This document shows positions 35,526 to 48,800 of a stretch of 64,000 nt of DNA, in pieces. Origin of the DNA: Cheiracanthium punctorium (lineage: Eukaryota > Arthropoda > Arachnida > Araneae > Cheiracanthiidae); contig JAWZYV010010319.1 in the NCBI GenBank assembly GCA_038373885.1, forward strand, positions 248,001 to 312,000. The letters run 5' to 3'. The stretch's first letter is position 1, and each line of letters opens with the position of its first letter. A program made the position numbers and the translations under genes. A model generated the notes under the pieces. It did not search any database. It was given only the letters and a program-made list of their open reading frames with translations, and was not told the DNA's origin.

Positions 35526-35925
35526 TTATTATAACACAAAACTTGGACATTAGAACACGCAAGGGGAAGGAATGAATGGGATAAGCCCCTCTGAAGTGTA
35601 ACACGAGGGGAGTTTTAGTTTTATTTACATCAAATTAACATCAGTAATTCCATTAACTAATTAATTAGCCCTAAAAATAAATTTTAATATAATTAACACA
35701 ATTTAGTTAGTTAATATACTTCACTTTATGGGTGGTAGAATGAGGCGTAATCCGACCTCCACAAAATAATTAATCAGTCATAAATGTACTTGACCATAGA
35801 ATTTAAAAAAAAAAGATTCTATATTTCCAAATATGGAAATTCTTCAAAATAGTATACAATTATACTACGAAATTGATTTCTAAATCAGTCATTTGTCTCG
35901 ATTTTGGGCAGCAGTATTGCTCTCT
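35526..35925. other. No gene recognised
   Basis: AT-rich, with ttaattag-type low-complexity sequence around 35650-35710. Confidence 0.4.
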
Positions 35926-36037
35926 TTTTTTTTTTTTTTTTTTTTTTCCTGGGTGAGGGCTTAATCCGCCAGCTTTCGAATTCAATAACAAAGATTTGCC
36001 ATTCCTGTTCGGAGGAAGGGGGGAGGGGGACTCATAT
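35926..36037. mobile_element. Fragment of the 61869-63691 hAT-like family
   Basis: A T run, then cttaatccgccagctttcga and attcaataacaaagattt, matches 63560-63640. It ends in a G-rich tract and passes directly into the piggyBac-type end at 36038. Confidence 0.6.
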
Positions 36038-36109
36038 GCTTCGTGACTGGCAACAGTCAAAACGTCAGAGTTTGGTGTTCCAAGAGCGGGAACACTGCGC
36101 GTTAAAGGG
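36038..36109. mobile_element. Solo right end of the piggyBac-type MITE
   Basis: ttcgtgactggcaacagtc through gcgcgttaaaggg matches the last ~72 bases of 21822-22255 and 50695-51123, followed by TTAA at 36110-36113. The left portion is absent. Confidence 0.75.
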
Positions 36110-36113
36110 TTAA

Positions 36114-37505
36114 AGTTACTTATTTCTATTTTATTACCTAAATTAAAATATCTCGGAACAATGAAAATTTTTACTAACAAGAAACAATAGATAATTGGTT
36201 TTAACGTTAATCTCCTTATTAGGTTCAATAATATTCAGTCTCCCTCAAAAATTAGAACAAAATTTTCTCATATAAATAAAATTTTGTCTATTACTTTTAT
36301 AGTTTAAACTATGCGAAGCTCTCTTTATTTGTTATACCAAAGTGTCTGTTCTCTATAAAATCACTGCATAATATCACGTTAAAGAACAATTATTTGAAAT
36401 AATCCTCGGCACACACAAAGCCATGATAATAATACAATTCTTTTTATTCTCTTCCTCTTGGATTAACGAGTCTGACTCAACAAACCACTCTTAATTATAA
36501 TATATTATGTCTGTTTAATGCTGTAAAGTCGCGTGCCACAAAACAGACACCGAATATTTTTGCGGCGAACTGTAATAAAATTTACGTAATAACGTACTTA
36601 AAGCACTGCAATCTGACTTACGAAAATAATTAGGTTGCAACTGCAATAAAAAAATATTAAAAAGAAATAACGGATGTCATTAACTAGCTAGCGCACAGCC
36701 ATATATAGTTCGGTATTTAGGGTACAAGTTATGAAAATTTTCTGTTTCTATTAGCTTTATATAGCTTTATTATTTCTTACTACTTATTAGCTTTATATTC
36801 TAGAAGCTTTATATTTAGGTCTATCTCGTAAACTTTTTATTACCGCTTATGCCACGAATTAGAATTCGAGTTTTTGTATTATAATAGTGGCAAAATGTAT
36901 TGTATTAATCTGACGACATCAGAGGGCACTTGCTCTGCTAGAAGTATTTTTTGGTCTGAACAGATGATTAATTTCGCATTAATGCTGAGTTCTATTAGCT
37001 TAAAAAACAACCTTTTTGCAACTAAATAATTCTTATTTGTATTAAGTAAAACTTTCAATGTATTTTACTTTTACGAACCCCGTACACATAAAGAACTAAC
37101 AGGTCTACTCCGCACCGTGTGTATACGTTATCACTGCATATGACCTTAGAAAAATATTACTATATCCAAGCTCCTATAGCTTAAGGACCGAAAATGATAT
37201 CCTTGCTCCATTTATAATGCAAGCAAATGGCTTGGCTTGCGAACCTTTCCCTGCCAGTTGAATTCTGGTGTTTTACATAAGATGGACAGGTGACAAGCGC
37301 TACATCACATGATTTTTATTACTTTGTTATAAAATTACAGAATTGTCCTGTTATTTTATTTTGAACGTAATAGTGATCATAAAAACAAAATATTGTGTTG
37401 CCATTTAAGTCATTAAGTTCAATAATCAAACGAAAACGGAAGCTTCATCCAGAGTTCTTAGATTCAAAAATGAAGATGCATAAATACTAATATTTATCGG
37501 AATCT
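36114..37505. other. No gene recognised
   Basis: AT-rich sequence with tandem-like tagctttat motifs near 36750-36830. Confidence 0.4.
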
Positions 37506-37715
37506 AATGTCGTTTTCCATAAGTCAATAGTTCGCTTAGCCAGAACTCCTGAAGCTAATAATACGAAATTTGGCATTGAGATTTTTAACATAGGTGCAAG
37601 ATTAGACAGCATTTTCCAAAATTCGTAATCTGTGGGATTGGGATAGGGCAGTTAGGAATGATATTTTCACTCTATCTCAAAGAAAAAAAAAGAGAGATAC
37701 ATAAAATTTTCGTTG
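37506..37715. repeat. Dispersed repeat also at 50625-51240, with empty TTAA site
   Basis: ctgaagctaataatac, aaatttggcat, gattagac.gcattttccaaa and the trailing atatctcaaag block align with 50625-51240. The TTAA at 37585-37588 is the unoccupied counterpart of the piggyBac-type insertion there. Confidence 0.7.
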
Positions 37716-37890
37716 GTCTAAGGCGTGTGCGACATATGCGGTCAGACACATGTGATTTGAGAGCAGCGCCGAAAATAGATAAAATAATACAGTAAAAATT
37801 TTAATTTTTATGTAATTTTGAATGCAAATTAGCCATTTGAATATGTTAATAACTTTTGCTCAGCAAATAAAATATTATTAGGCGTTTGCT

Positions 37891-37954
37891 CTTTGCACAA
37901 GTACAGTAAAGTACAGCATTGACATCTGCTGAACTTTATTGTACTTGTGCAAAG
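37891..37954. repeat. 28-bp stem, 8-base loop hairpin
   Basis: ctttgcacaagtacagtaaa and the following eight bases pair with the complement at 37927-37954 with two mismatches. The size resembles a small-RNA precursor or a tiny foldback element. Expression cannot be judged. Confidence 0.6.
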
Positions 37955-39767
37955 CCTACTAAAATTTGAAAAATTCAATTAAAGGTATTAGTACTAAAAG
38001 AAGTCATTAAAAAATAAAAGTACTGTAATGGTACTAAATTCTTTATTTTTAACATTTACTATTTCTTACTACTTATTAGTTTTAGATTTTAATCTCTTTA
38101 CAGTGCCAACTTCGGGAATTAAATTCCGACGATTTTCAGTTGTAGAATCCCTATACCATCTTTTGGAGGGTTTTTTATACCCATTTTCATTGTAAGGGAC
38201 GCCAAAAGTCATTCTTGATCACACAGCATTTTTCTCTTACGTTAGACCCTCTCTGAGTAGGAGCATCTACAGCAACCTGTGTCGTCTCGATTGTTCCGAA
38301 GCCTCTTCCTCTTGCATTTGAAAATAAACCTGTAAACAGCATTCCAGTGGAGCTCTTTTTATAGCGGTTCCATCGTAGAAAAAATTGCGTTTTTCAGCTT
38401 TATTGAAATGACACTGTTCTTTTTTACCGCCTCTATTCTGTTCCGTGAGTATTGGAAAATTAAAATAGCTGCACACTTGTGTGGCAGTTTACTTTCCTTA
38501 GAACTAATTTCCTTTGGCTGTCTTAAAATTATAACTACTGGATAGTATTTTTTGTTAATGCATTATTGTTTTAGTCTATGAATCCTTTAGTTTTGTAAAA
38601 GTTAGAAATTCTTCGAAACTGATAAATTTTATTCAAAGTTTTTGCCTACCCTGAGTACTTTCGGGGCCACTCATTAAACCAACCCTGGCTACGGACCTGC
38701 TTTGAATGAGCCACAAAATTTAGAAATCTGCGGAAATCACGGAGAAAGTTGTATTTTTTTTTTTCGGGATAAAAAGTAGCCTGTGTGTTAACGCAGTCTA
38801 AGCTGTGTATATTCCAAATTTCATCCAAATCCGTTCAGTCATTTTAGTGTGAAAAAGCTATAATATTGATAGGATCAACTTGTCGGTCCTAATACATGCT
38901 GCTTAAAATTTCAAGCATCTTTGGATATCTCAACAAAATTACTTAATGGAAAAAGCAGGGGAGAAAAATATGAAAAAAAAAGAAAGAAACCTAAACAAGA
39001 CAAAAACATTTAAACGTAAACACGGAAAAGCAGACGATTTTCGGAACCGCAACCAAGGGCGTTCTTTTTATTGAACTATAAAACCTAAAAAATCAACTAT
39101 TTACGAATATGATCTAGGCCGTATTTTCTCATTTTAGTTTAGAATTTGTGGAGAGAACAACGACAATTCTAGGACAATTACAGTAGATAAAAGTATTATT
39201 TGTTCTCTTATTTGATGAACTAACAGAAATTGAATAGGAGGTATAGTTTTGTATTGCTGTTCTATAAAATGGTTTTAATAAAATTATTAATTTTGAATTT
39301 AATAATCTCAAACAAAAATTATTTATTTATATTTATATTAATTACATTTTTTATCGCTTAATGTTGATTTAAATATCACTGCTTAGTTTGTTCAATAATT
39401 TCCTATTCTCTACTATGGATTATTTAACTTTCATCATTCGATTGTAATCAATATTGACTTTCCAAAAATAAAAAAAAATAAACTACCAAATAAATAGACT
39501 GGGGATTATACCCAACACAGTGGCATCCAGAAAGATTCGGCCAACACAGAACATCAGTAATTCCTTTAACACCGTATTTTGCATTCTTTCCAAGTTCCGG
39601 TGTGCTGGGAATAATCTCTTTGGTGTATTCAAGTTAATAAATATTTTTAAAGATCTGAGTAATCATTACATTTACTACATTTAACTGTATTTAATTTTAA
39701 ACTATTTAAATTTAAGTAATTAGAGTTACTTGATTTTTATTTAAATTCAATAGAATTACTTCTGCAG
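37955..39767. other. Upstream region of the CW-PWWP gene; dispersed repeat at 38650-38870
   Basis: 38650-38870 (minus strand: ctgaacggatttggatgaaa, aggctactttttatcccg) resembles a widespread arthropod repeat. A minus-strand frame at 38267-38476 (CHFNKAEKRNFFYDG) looks slightly protein-like but is unrecognised. No promoter could be pinned down. Confidence 0.4.
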
Positions 39768-39771
39768 AATA

Positions 39772-39850
39772 ATGGATGAGTATAAAGAGGAATGTTCGAA
39801 AGATAAATATGATGAAATATTTGAAGCAGTTCTTTCAGCGAAACATCCTG
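39772..39850 (+). CDS. Exon: N-terminus of the CW-PWWP protein
   Basis: Encodes MDEYKEECSKDKYDEIFEAV and seven more residues. Donor at 39851 is gtaagc. It ends with one spare base, which matches the next exon. Confidence 0.65.
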
Positions 39851-42800
39851 GTAAGCCAATTTATCTTTCAATTAAGAATTTTTAAATAATAATTTGAGAT
39901 AATTTTTTACTTTTGAAAAACTTTATTAATATTTTAAAATTTGCATATGTATTTGCATTTAAATTGCTTTGGTAACAACTTTTTTCCCCCGGGGATCATT
40001 ACCTTTTAAGAGTAAATTGTGTAAAATCAGTCTATTATTTGTTCTGACCTCACTGAGAAATTTTGTTCCGGATTTGTTCGAACGTGCACTTCTGGACTGT
40101 TAAGCGTTAAATTAAAAAACAAATCGGCGGTTGGATCATTCGAGGTGAAGGCTGCTCAGACACAGGTTTCGGACAAGGTTTGTTGACTTAATTCAAGTGA
40201 TTAAAAAAAATCATTGATTAATTTTGTCGATAAATTAATTTTGCAGTTTTAGAATATGTTCTAAATGTGAATATGCGTTATTTAAAGCCTCAGTTTCATT
40301 TAGCAAAGCTAACGTAGGTTTCTGTCTTCTCTCTGTATGTGTGTAATGGATTCCAGTACTTCAGAACAAATAACTTTTTAAAATATTAGATTACAATATA
40401 TTCTTTGCAATTGAAATCAAGAACAAGATAGAAATATGCAGTTACCATATTAACGCGACCCCGAAATTTTACTCATCAAAATTATTTTTAAAAAAATCCC
40501 TTATTTAGACCTCGAATTTAGCATGAGTCAGATTTTTAACGGGAAATGATGCTCAAAAATATCGAATTATATTCGGCTAATACGGTGCTTTACACACTAA
40601 CATAGCTTTTAAAGTAATCATTCAATATAAGATTCTATGTACCTTAAAATATTTAGAGAAATTATCCTAATTTCAATAAAAAAGAAATTGCATGGATATG
40701 TTAATTCATTTTGCTTTTTCACATAGTTTTTTCAATTTTTCCATGTTTAGTTTTTTCAATGCACAAAACTCTCCTGGGAGTTTTTCTTAAGATTACCCAA
40801 AATTTAAGAGACTTTTCTCAGATTTGCCTTATGGAAATGTCTACGGCAGGGATGTTGCAATGCAAGTGGGGCCTTTGCCTCCCTGAAATCTAGATATTTG
40901 TTAATAAAATGATAATAATCAAGCGTTTTGTACACAAAATTCTTCCTCTCAGTCCCCATATCCTCCCCTTTTTTAGAAAAAAATTCTAACCTCCTTTTTT
41001 TTTCAACCCACCTTCCTTAATAGAACCCCATGCATCTTAGAGCTTTCTGTGTTGGAAAAGAAAAGGTAAATTGTATCCAGGAGTAGAACTCTGTGATTTT
41101 TTTCGGTTGCCCATTTGGCAATCACTAAAATTATTTTGGCTTCCCGCAAATGAAATTTCTAGTTCATAAAATTTTCGCAACACAAAAGTTTTTAAGGAGA
41201 TGCGGCCGTTACAATGAAAATAAGTTGACAAACCTTTACTCATAAAATTGCCATTATACAGCGAAATCTGGGAAGTTGACCACCTGCCTAATTGGCCAAG
41301 AACGGAGTGCTTTATTACTTGATTAAGTGAACCCTTTGTAAGTTCGCCATCTGCCTAACTTATATGTTGACCAGGTAAAGGTATAGAATTTGTCCCAAAG
41401 CATACCTCTAAACATTTGTAATACATATGCTATGCAAAATGTATTATTACAGTAATGAAGAGTTGAATTAAATCAACTTTTTTCTGTTCAATTTACTACT
41501 GTATGTAGTATACATAGTAACCATACGTAAAGACAATATTCAGTAATTAACATGTATGCAATAATATGTAATAATTAATGTTACATCCTTAACACCAATA
41601 TTATTCCTATTTGTATAATTTTGATTCCATATTTTATATAATTCTGCAGTATACTACATATAATGCATGTAGTACTATGTAGTGTATAAGTACGCAGACG
41701 ATAAAATACGAAAATCAAAAATTAAGTATTGTACCCTTGGTAAGTCGACTACCTGTCTAAGTTGATCACGAAAACGTGGAACTACTGGGTGGTCAACTTA
41801 GCAGGTTCCACTGTATGAGGAAATGAAAATAGAAATAGGAGGAAGTTCAGACTTGGTATGAAAATAGGAATAGGAAACTGCATTTTCAAGCTAGGGATTA
41901 AAAATGGGAATACTTGTTTTTCTTGTTTGCCCGAGGGGGAACTGAATTTTTTGTTTTACTTGCTCATTTAAAAATCAGATTGTACCGGGCAAGCGGGCAA
42001 CCGCAAATTTCGACCCCTGAGTATCATTCAGTTAGCATTCAAAACTATGTTTAACACAACAAAAAATTAAAAAGTGTTTATGATTTCGGTTTGTCTGTCT
42101 TACCATCCATGCTCTATCTGCCGTAAATGTTCATTGATTTCTACGAAATTTATGCATGCTATTCCTATGTACTCTACCATACACCCTATTGAAAAGGGTG
42201 TATCTAGCATTTATTATTCTTTTACAGGAACATCCAAAAGAATTTAATCAACTGGGATGCATTCTATGAGCAGTCATACTTTAAAGTGTATTTTACAGTT
42301 TTTCAGGTATTTCAAACAAAACAAAATTGATATGTGTTATAAAGCATTCCAAAAACAATGCTTTCAATCGCAAATAGTGCCTGTAAGTGCTTATAGTTCT
42401 TATACAGGAGTACTCAAAAGAATTCCGGTACTAAGTAGGGAGACCGGGTCCAGTTGATATATTTTTTTGCATTTTGATTTTTCTAATTTTTGTTTAAGCG
42501 ATAAAGATAAAATAAAAATTTCATGTTATACTCCATTTATTATGACATCAATTGATGCTTTAGCCGCATAAAAACGTCAATTTTTCAGCTCAAAAAAATT
42601 CTTAAACAATGTTTTCCGACTTTATCAACTGAACCTAGCATGGGGTAAGTTGATACATGAGTGAGTCAAACTGATAAGCACTTGAGTTCGATGCTACGAT
42701 GAAAGAACAAGTAATGATATGAAATTATAAATTAAAAATTAGTTAAGAAATATAATTTGAAATCGTATCATTAAATGTAACATTAGTCTAAAATGTTTGA

Positions 42801-45800
42801 AATAATACTTAGAAGGTATTTAACTACTGTATTATTCTTATATCACATAGCAGCACACTAATAAGTATAAGTAGTATAAAAACTAATAACTAGTGGTATA
42901 AAAAATGAAAATTAACTAATTTTGTTATAATCATTCCCTTAAAGCATCCTCTTTAATAATAGCGTAGTATGCTAATGAGATGTATGTGTGTGTGTTCGCT
43001 ATAGGTAGCCAGAAAGCTTGTGAGATCCGGGGTCAAATTTGGCACAGAGGCTAAATAGGTAAAAAAAAAAGCCAGTGCCGTAAAAAAAAATTTTGAAATT
43101 CGAATTATTTAGAAGATATTAATTAAAAACAGAAGAAATGAGCATCTAACTTACCATATTTGGCGACCTTGCTCCAGCAAAAAACGATTTATGCTTTCGC
43201 AACAAAGCAGGAAAGCTCTTAAAAGTATGTTGGATTCGAAAAAACATGAAGTTGGAATTACGCCAAGTTAAGATTCACGAGAAATAAATACGTGTGTTAA
43301 CATAAAGTTAACTATTTTCAAATAGCAAGATCGTTTGCATACCAGGAGTTCAATATTAAAGATGACGCTGTTTTTTTTTTTTTTTTTTTTTTAAACCAGT
43401 CATATCCTTGGCAACGTTCTGTGAATATATGGCAACCCTTGTGAAAGCCGCCATTTTATTCCTTATGCTATGATTGAACTAGATTTGATTGCCACTGAAA
43501 GAACATTCCAGCGTTTTCGTTAATAAAAAAAAAACAAAACATTTTAGATTTCAAATGATTTATTTTACCCTTGGGAGTGCTTAACTAAGGTATGATTGCG
43601 TCTGGAAGAAGATTTTACCGTATTGATTTAGATTTTACTAGATTCGTATTAGGTATGTAAAACTTTGTCCTAAAATCTAAAAAAAAATTAATAAAGAAAT
43701 ATACCAAATATAGCGAAATGCAATCGGAAAGTAATTTTATTTTGCAGCATGCATATGTTACGTAATGTTACGGTTGTAGCATGGTTAAATACAAAATTAA
43801 ATGAGTAAATGGGAAATTTTTAATGCATCATGTTTCAAAAGTGATTTTGCAACATTCAAAATGAAGAACATTTTCAGCTGAGTGAGTTAAAGTAATTAAA
43901 TTCATAAACCTAAGCAACGGACTAAAATGCCACTTATTAATTCTAAACTCAAGGCCTCCTGCAGACGATAATTCTGATAACACGGAAGAATCAATGCTAG
44001 AATAAGCTCGACTTTTAGTAGTCTTAAGAGGCATAGCGACGTCAGATCAATGCATTCACAGTCGAATCGATTGCCAATGTTAAAAGATGTTCTTTTTCTT
44101 TTTTAAATAAAAGAAATTTTACTATAATTATTTTCAGGGGCGTAGCCAGGGGGGGGGGATATCGGGATATATCCCCCCCCCCCGAAATGTTTGGATTAGT
44201 GATGAAATTCCGTCTTATTTATACACATATAAGTTCATATCCCCCCCCGAAATATTTTCCAGGCGCATGTCCCCCCCCGAAAAATTTTCCTGGCTACGCG
44301 CCTGATTATTTTAATTACTATATAGTTGCGCTGATCCCTGACTTCAAGATAAAACTTTTTCCGCCATTACTGCAAAACATTGCAATGTCAAGGACAAAAA
44401 GCCTAATAATTTCTACACCGCTTGTACGATCCGCTTGAAAATTTTCATAATTATGTATAAAAATATAGAAAACAATCTGTGCCACTTTAAAAATCTGAAA
44501 ATCCACCCGTTCCCTCATTTTAAAGCGATTTTTCGCTATTTTCGGCAACATTTCATTTCCGAGAGTCAAAAAAGTTAATCATTTGCGTAACAAAATTAGC
44601 TATTGAAAATAACAATGACTTCATTTTGACGTCATACTTAACAGCTTTTTCCAGATTTAAAACTTTATTTATTTATTTCATCTTATAAATAAAAATGAAA
44701 TTCTGTTTGTGGATTTGATTAGTATACAAATCCACAAAAATGGACCTATCAGCCTGAAATTTTGCACAGATATGCAAAATAATATAGAATAAATTATAGT
44801 CCACTTTAAAACTTTGAAAGTCCACCCGTTCCCCATTTAAGAGATTTTTTATGTTCTCCACGCAGAACGCTTTCCGTAATTGTAAACCCTGTAGTGAAAA
44901 AAGTATGAAATAAGCATCATTATTGCCATGTGTGGCGATTTTGCCGAATAAAATGTTTTAAATTCTTAAAGTAAAAATATTAATGTAAGAATAATAATGA
45001 TTTTTTTTAAAGTTTATATTTGTAAGGTTATTTTTTAAAATTATAATACCGTGTGCATGGGAAATCAGAGCAGGAATGTAATGTTTTATACGCAAAACAA
45101 TAAGAAATGAAGATTTCCGAGTCTAATATGTAAAATTTTTTAGTTTGGCGAAAAATAAAATGGTAATATGCCGATTTTGAGAAAGTGAGTTCTAGCGGTT
45201 TGCACAGTTTCGGCTTGGCGCAATTTACTGAGAGCTTAAGGAAATAGATTTTTGAAAACAAGTGCATAAATTTTATTAGAATGCAGCGTTTCTGATAATC
45301 TGTGCAGAAATAATGCAGTTATTAAGGGATTTCGAGCAATCCATCTTCAGAATTCTCGCCAATTGTGTATATTGATTTAAGTTAGGGGAATTCCGCCAAA
45401 TTTCAGAAAATTGAAATCTTCGCATTTAGTACATCGGAGTAACGATGAATAAAACACGTTATACGTTGATAATTTAAAAAATGCGGCTATTAAGGAATTC
45501 CACTTCTGAAATAAATGCCTGCTTTACTTATTGGCGGTTAAACCATTTCCCATTTTTATTGCTGCTAAGTCAATGCTTCGAATGATTCCCTGAAAAAAAA
45601 ATTGCAAAATGGCGTATGTTGGCCCTTTGGCGATACTTGGATTTGAAACTGGATTTTGTTTGAGACTGGTATATATATAATAACACTGGTTATAGATAAA
45701 AATGAATGTTGGTATGTGTGTATGAGGTTGAAAAACTCCAGCACCGTTTGACTGATCACCATGAAATTTGGTTGACCTAAGTCTTTTATCATGGAGAAGG

Positions 45801-48800
45801 TTTTTATGCTATCCGTTTTCCTCTAACTTGCCACTAGATGGCGCAGCAGAACGTCGAATTCTATTTCGTTTAGCCGTTTGCTATGCGAATATCGTCGAAC
45901 TGATTTCGATGAAATTTAGTATACGCGGATACTAGAAAACGGGGAATATTTTTCACTATCCATTTTGCTGTAACTTGCCGCTAAATGGCACTGCAACGCA
46001 TCAACCTCTATACCGTTCGACCGATCGGCATAAAGTTTTTTATACTTACACATTTGAGCACGAAGAATATATTCTAACTGCGTTCCTTTTGATGTTACTC
46101 ACCATTAGATGGCACTGCAATGCATTATTGTTTTAACTCGGCACTAGATGACGCTGCAGCAGGCCAAATTCTTGACCATTCAAACGGTCGCTATGAAAAT
46201 CAGTATACATAGCTATTTGAACAATGAGAATATATTGGCGTTATCCATTTTGCTACAACTCGCCACTTGACGGCGCTGTAGCAAATCATTACTTTAATTA
46301 ATCACTAGATGGCTAACTGAGCACTAGATGGTAACTGATCGCTATGAAAATAGGTATACATAGATATTTGAACACGGGGAAAAGTTTGCCGCTATCCATT
46401 TTCCTATAACTTGCCACTCGATGTTGCGTCCACACATGAACTTCAGGACTGTCCAGCCGATCATCATGAAAATTTGTATACATTGATATCTGAATGCGAA
46501 GAATATTTCCGCCGTATCCGTTTTACTAAAACTCGCCACTAGATTGCGCTACTCCGCATCGCCTTCTGCACCGTACAAACCATTGCCTTGAAATTCGATT
46601 TGATGATTAATGAATGCAATATAACGCGATATCCATTTTGATATAGCTCTTTATTACAATAAATAGTAATCACAACAAATCGTAATATCGAAAAGTCCAT
46701 TCATTCCCGTGCTAAGAACGGGTACTTCAGCTAGATTTTAAATAGTTGCTTCAAATAAAGAAAAGTCAGTGACATGAAAGATTTTATTTCTAGTGGTTCA
46801 GTTTGAGCCAAAAGATGAATCTGATTTGCAAGATACACGTATAGGTAGGGCTTTCCTCGCCACTATCTATACATGAGCCCATTTCTGACATGAAATACAT
46901 TAAATCAAGTCTTGTCTCGGTTTAAATGCTGAATAAGTTTTGAAATACCCCCAAACAAAATTCATCTTCGTCAGTCTCCGAATCTGACTAACTTTGATTT
47001 ACTTTTTTGGGTATGAGCTTCAAGAGGAATATCTCATCTCCTCTTCCATTTTTTTTTTCTTGTAATGTCTTGACATCACTGAAAAAAAAAAATCGCATGA
47101 TTAAAAACTTGTGGGTTATGTTGATATAATACCGTATCAACCGAACCCAAATAAAAAGTGTCAACTTGACCCAAACGACGCCACTACACTAACCGTAAAA
47201 CAACCAAGAACATAAATAAATTTTGCTAGCAGAAATCCTACCAAGTTTTCAATTAACACAGTGATATCTTGACTTATACTGTAGAATGACTTAATTAGAT
47301 TAAGTGGTAACTTAATTAGATAAGTATGACTTAAAAGTTATAACTCTAAATAATAAGTTTATAACTCTAAAAGTAACTTAATTAGATTAGAATGACTTAA
47401 TTTGACTAAGATTAATTTTTACGGATAAATCAGAAATGGCAGATTCTTCTGCACACGTTCTACGAATGAGCTCCAAATGAAAGTTTTCTCCGCCTGTTCA
47501 ACTTTCAGAGCACATGCGCTCAGAAAGAAAAGGTACTCTATCAACTAGACCCGTTATCCTGTACAATAAACGTTTATAACAATTTACTCTTCATTTAAAA
47601 GAGGGAAATAATGTTTAATGTATTTTACAAGGTCTCGCAAAAGTACAACGATAGTAATATGCATCTTTTTAGGGGTTGTCTCCTAAATCTTTTTAAATTT
47701 AACGACAATACATATACCATTTCTCTGCAAAAATATTGCTGTGTTGAAAAGCGTTTTAGAATTGATGCGCTTGGCATGATTTATCTTTCGTTTTTAAAAA
47801 TGAATGTGGGAAAAACGGTTTAACACATAAACTGCTAAAACATAAGTGGATTTTTCCCCCTCAAAATCTACCTGATTTAAACTAGACAACCTTGATAAAA
47901 TGAGATCTAAGTAACCGATTTACATGTAACAAAATTCGAATTTTCAAAACAGTTAATAAAAACTTTAAATCCTTACCACACCGATTTTTTGTTTGTTTGT
48001 TTGTTTGTTTCCGACGTTGGTTCAAAATGTTTCCAGGAAATAAAAATAGTATAGAGTGTGAAGTACTGTCATCTAAGTGAGAAAAGCAGGCACAAGACTC
48101 TTCGTTTTTATTTTCCTTATATTTTTCAAACCTCAGATAACCCATATTTATGATCTATTGTAAATAGAAAAGTTTTATTAGTTTTACCATATGTGGCATA
48201 CCGTTCTGTGAAGGGTTAAGACCAGAGAAATAGATTTTTTTTCTCAAATCTATTTAAAAATACTAGTGATGCAACGGATATCAATTTGGCGAGATACCGA
48301 ATATCCGGCCACACTTTCAGCCGGACATCCGGTTATCCGGTGGCAGTATGATTTCTTCTTTTTCGTTTTATTTTCATTAGTTTTCTTATATCATTGAGCT
48401 ATTACTTTTTTCTTTAAGTTCTCTTATTAGTTTCTCATTCATTTAGTTTGAAATCAGAAATCCTTTTGGAATTGTTTGCATGAATTTAGTACCAGTTTTA
48501 CTGCAATCAAAGTCATACAAATAAAAATGTCATACAAACGTCTTTTGGATCTTCTCCCTCAGGAATTAGATAAATATCTTAAAAGATCAGTTCTTAAAAG
48601 AAAGACATCTCCATTCAACTATTGGGAAATCAATGTAACAAATTTCCTTATTTTATCAAAATTGGGGGTGGGGACATTTTCTCACCAGCCAGCAGTACTA
48701 CAGCAAGTATACTATTCCCATAAGACTTATGGTCTCTTACTTATGGTGAAAAGAACAGTAACCGAATTCTTACAAAGATTGAAAAACAGTGTTTTTGTAC

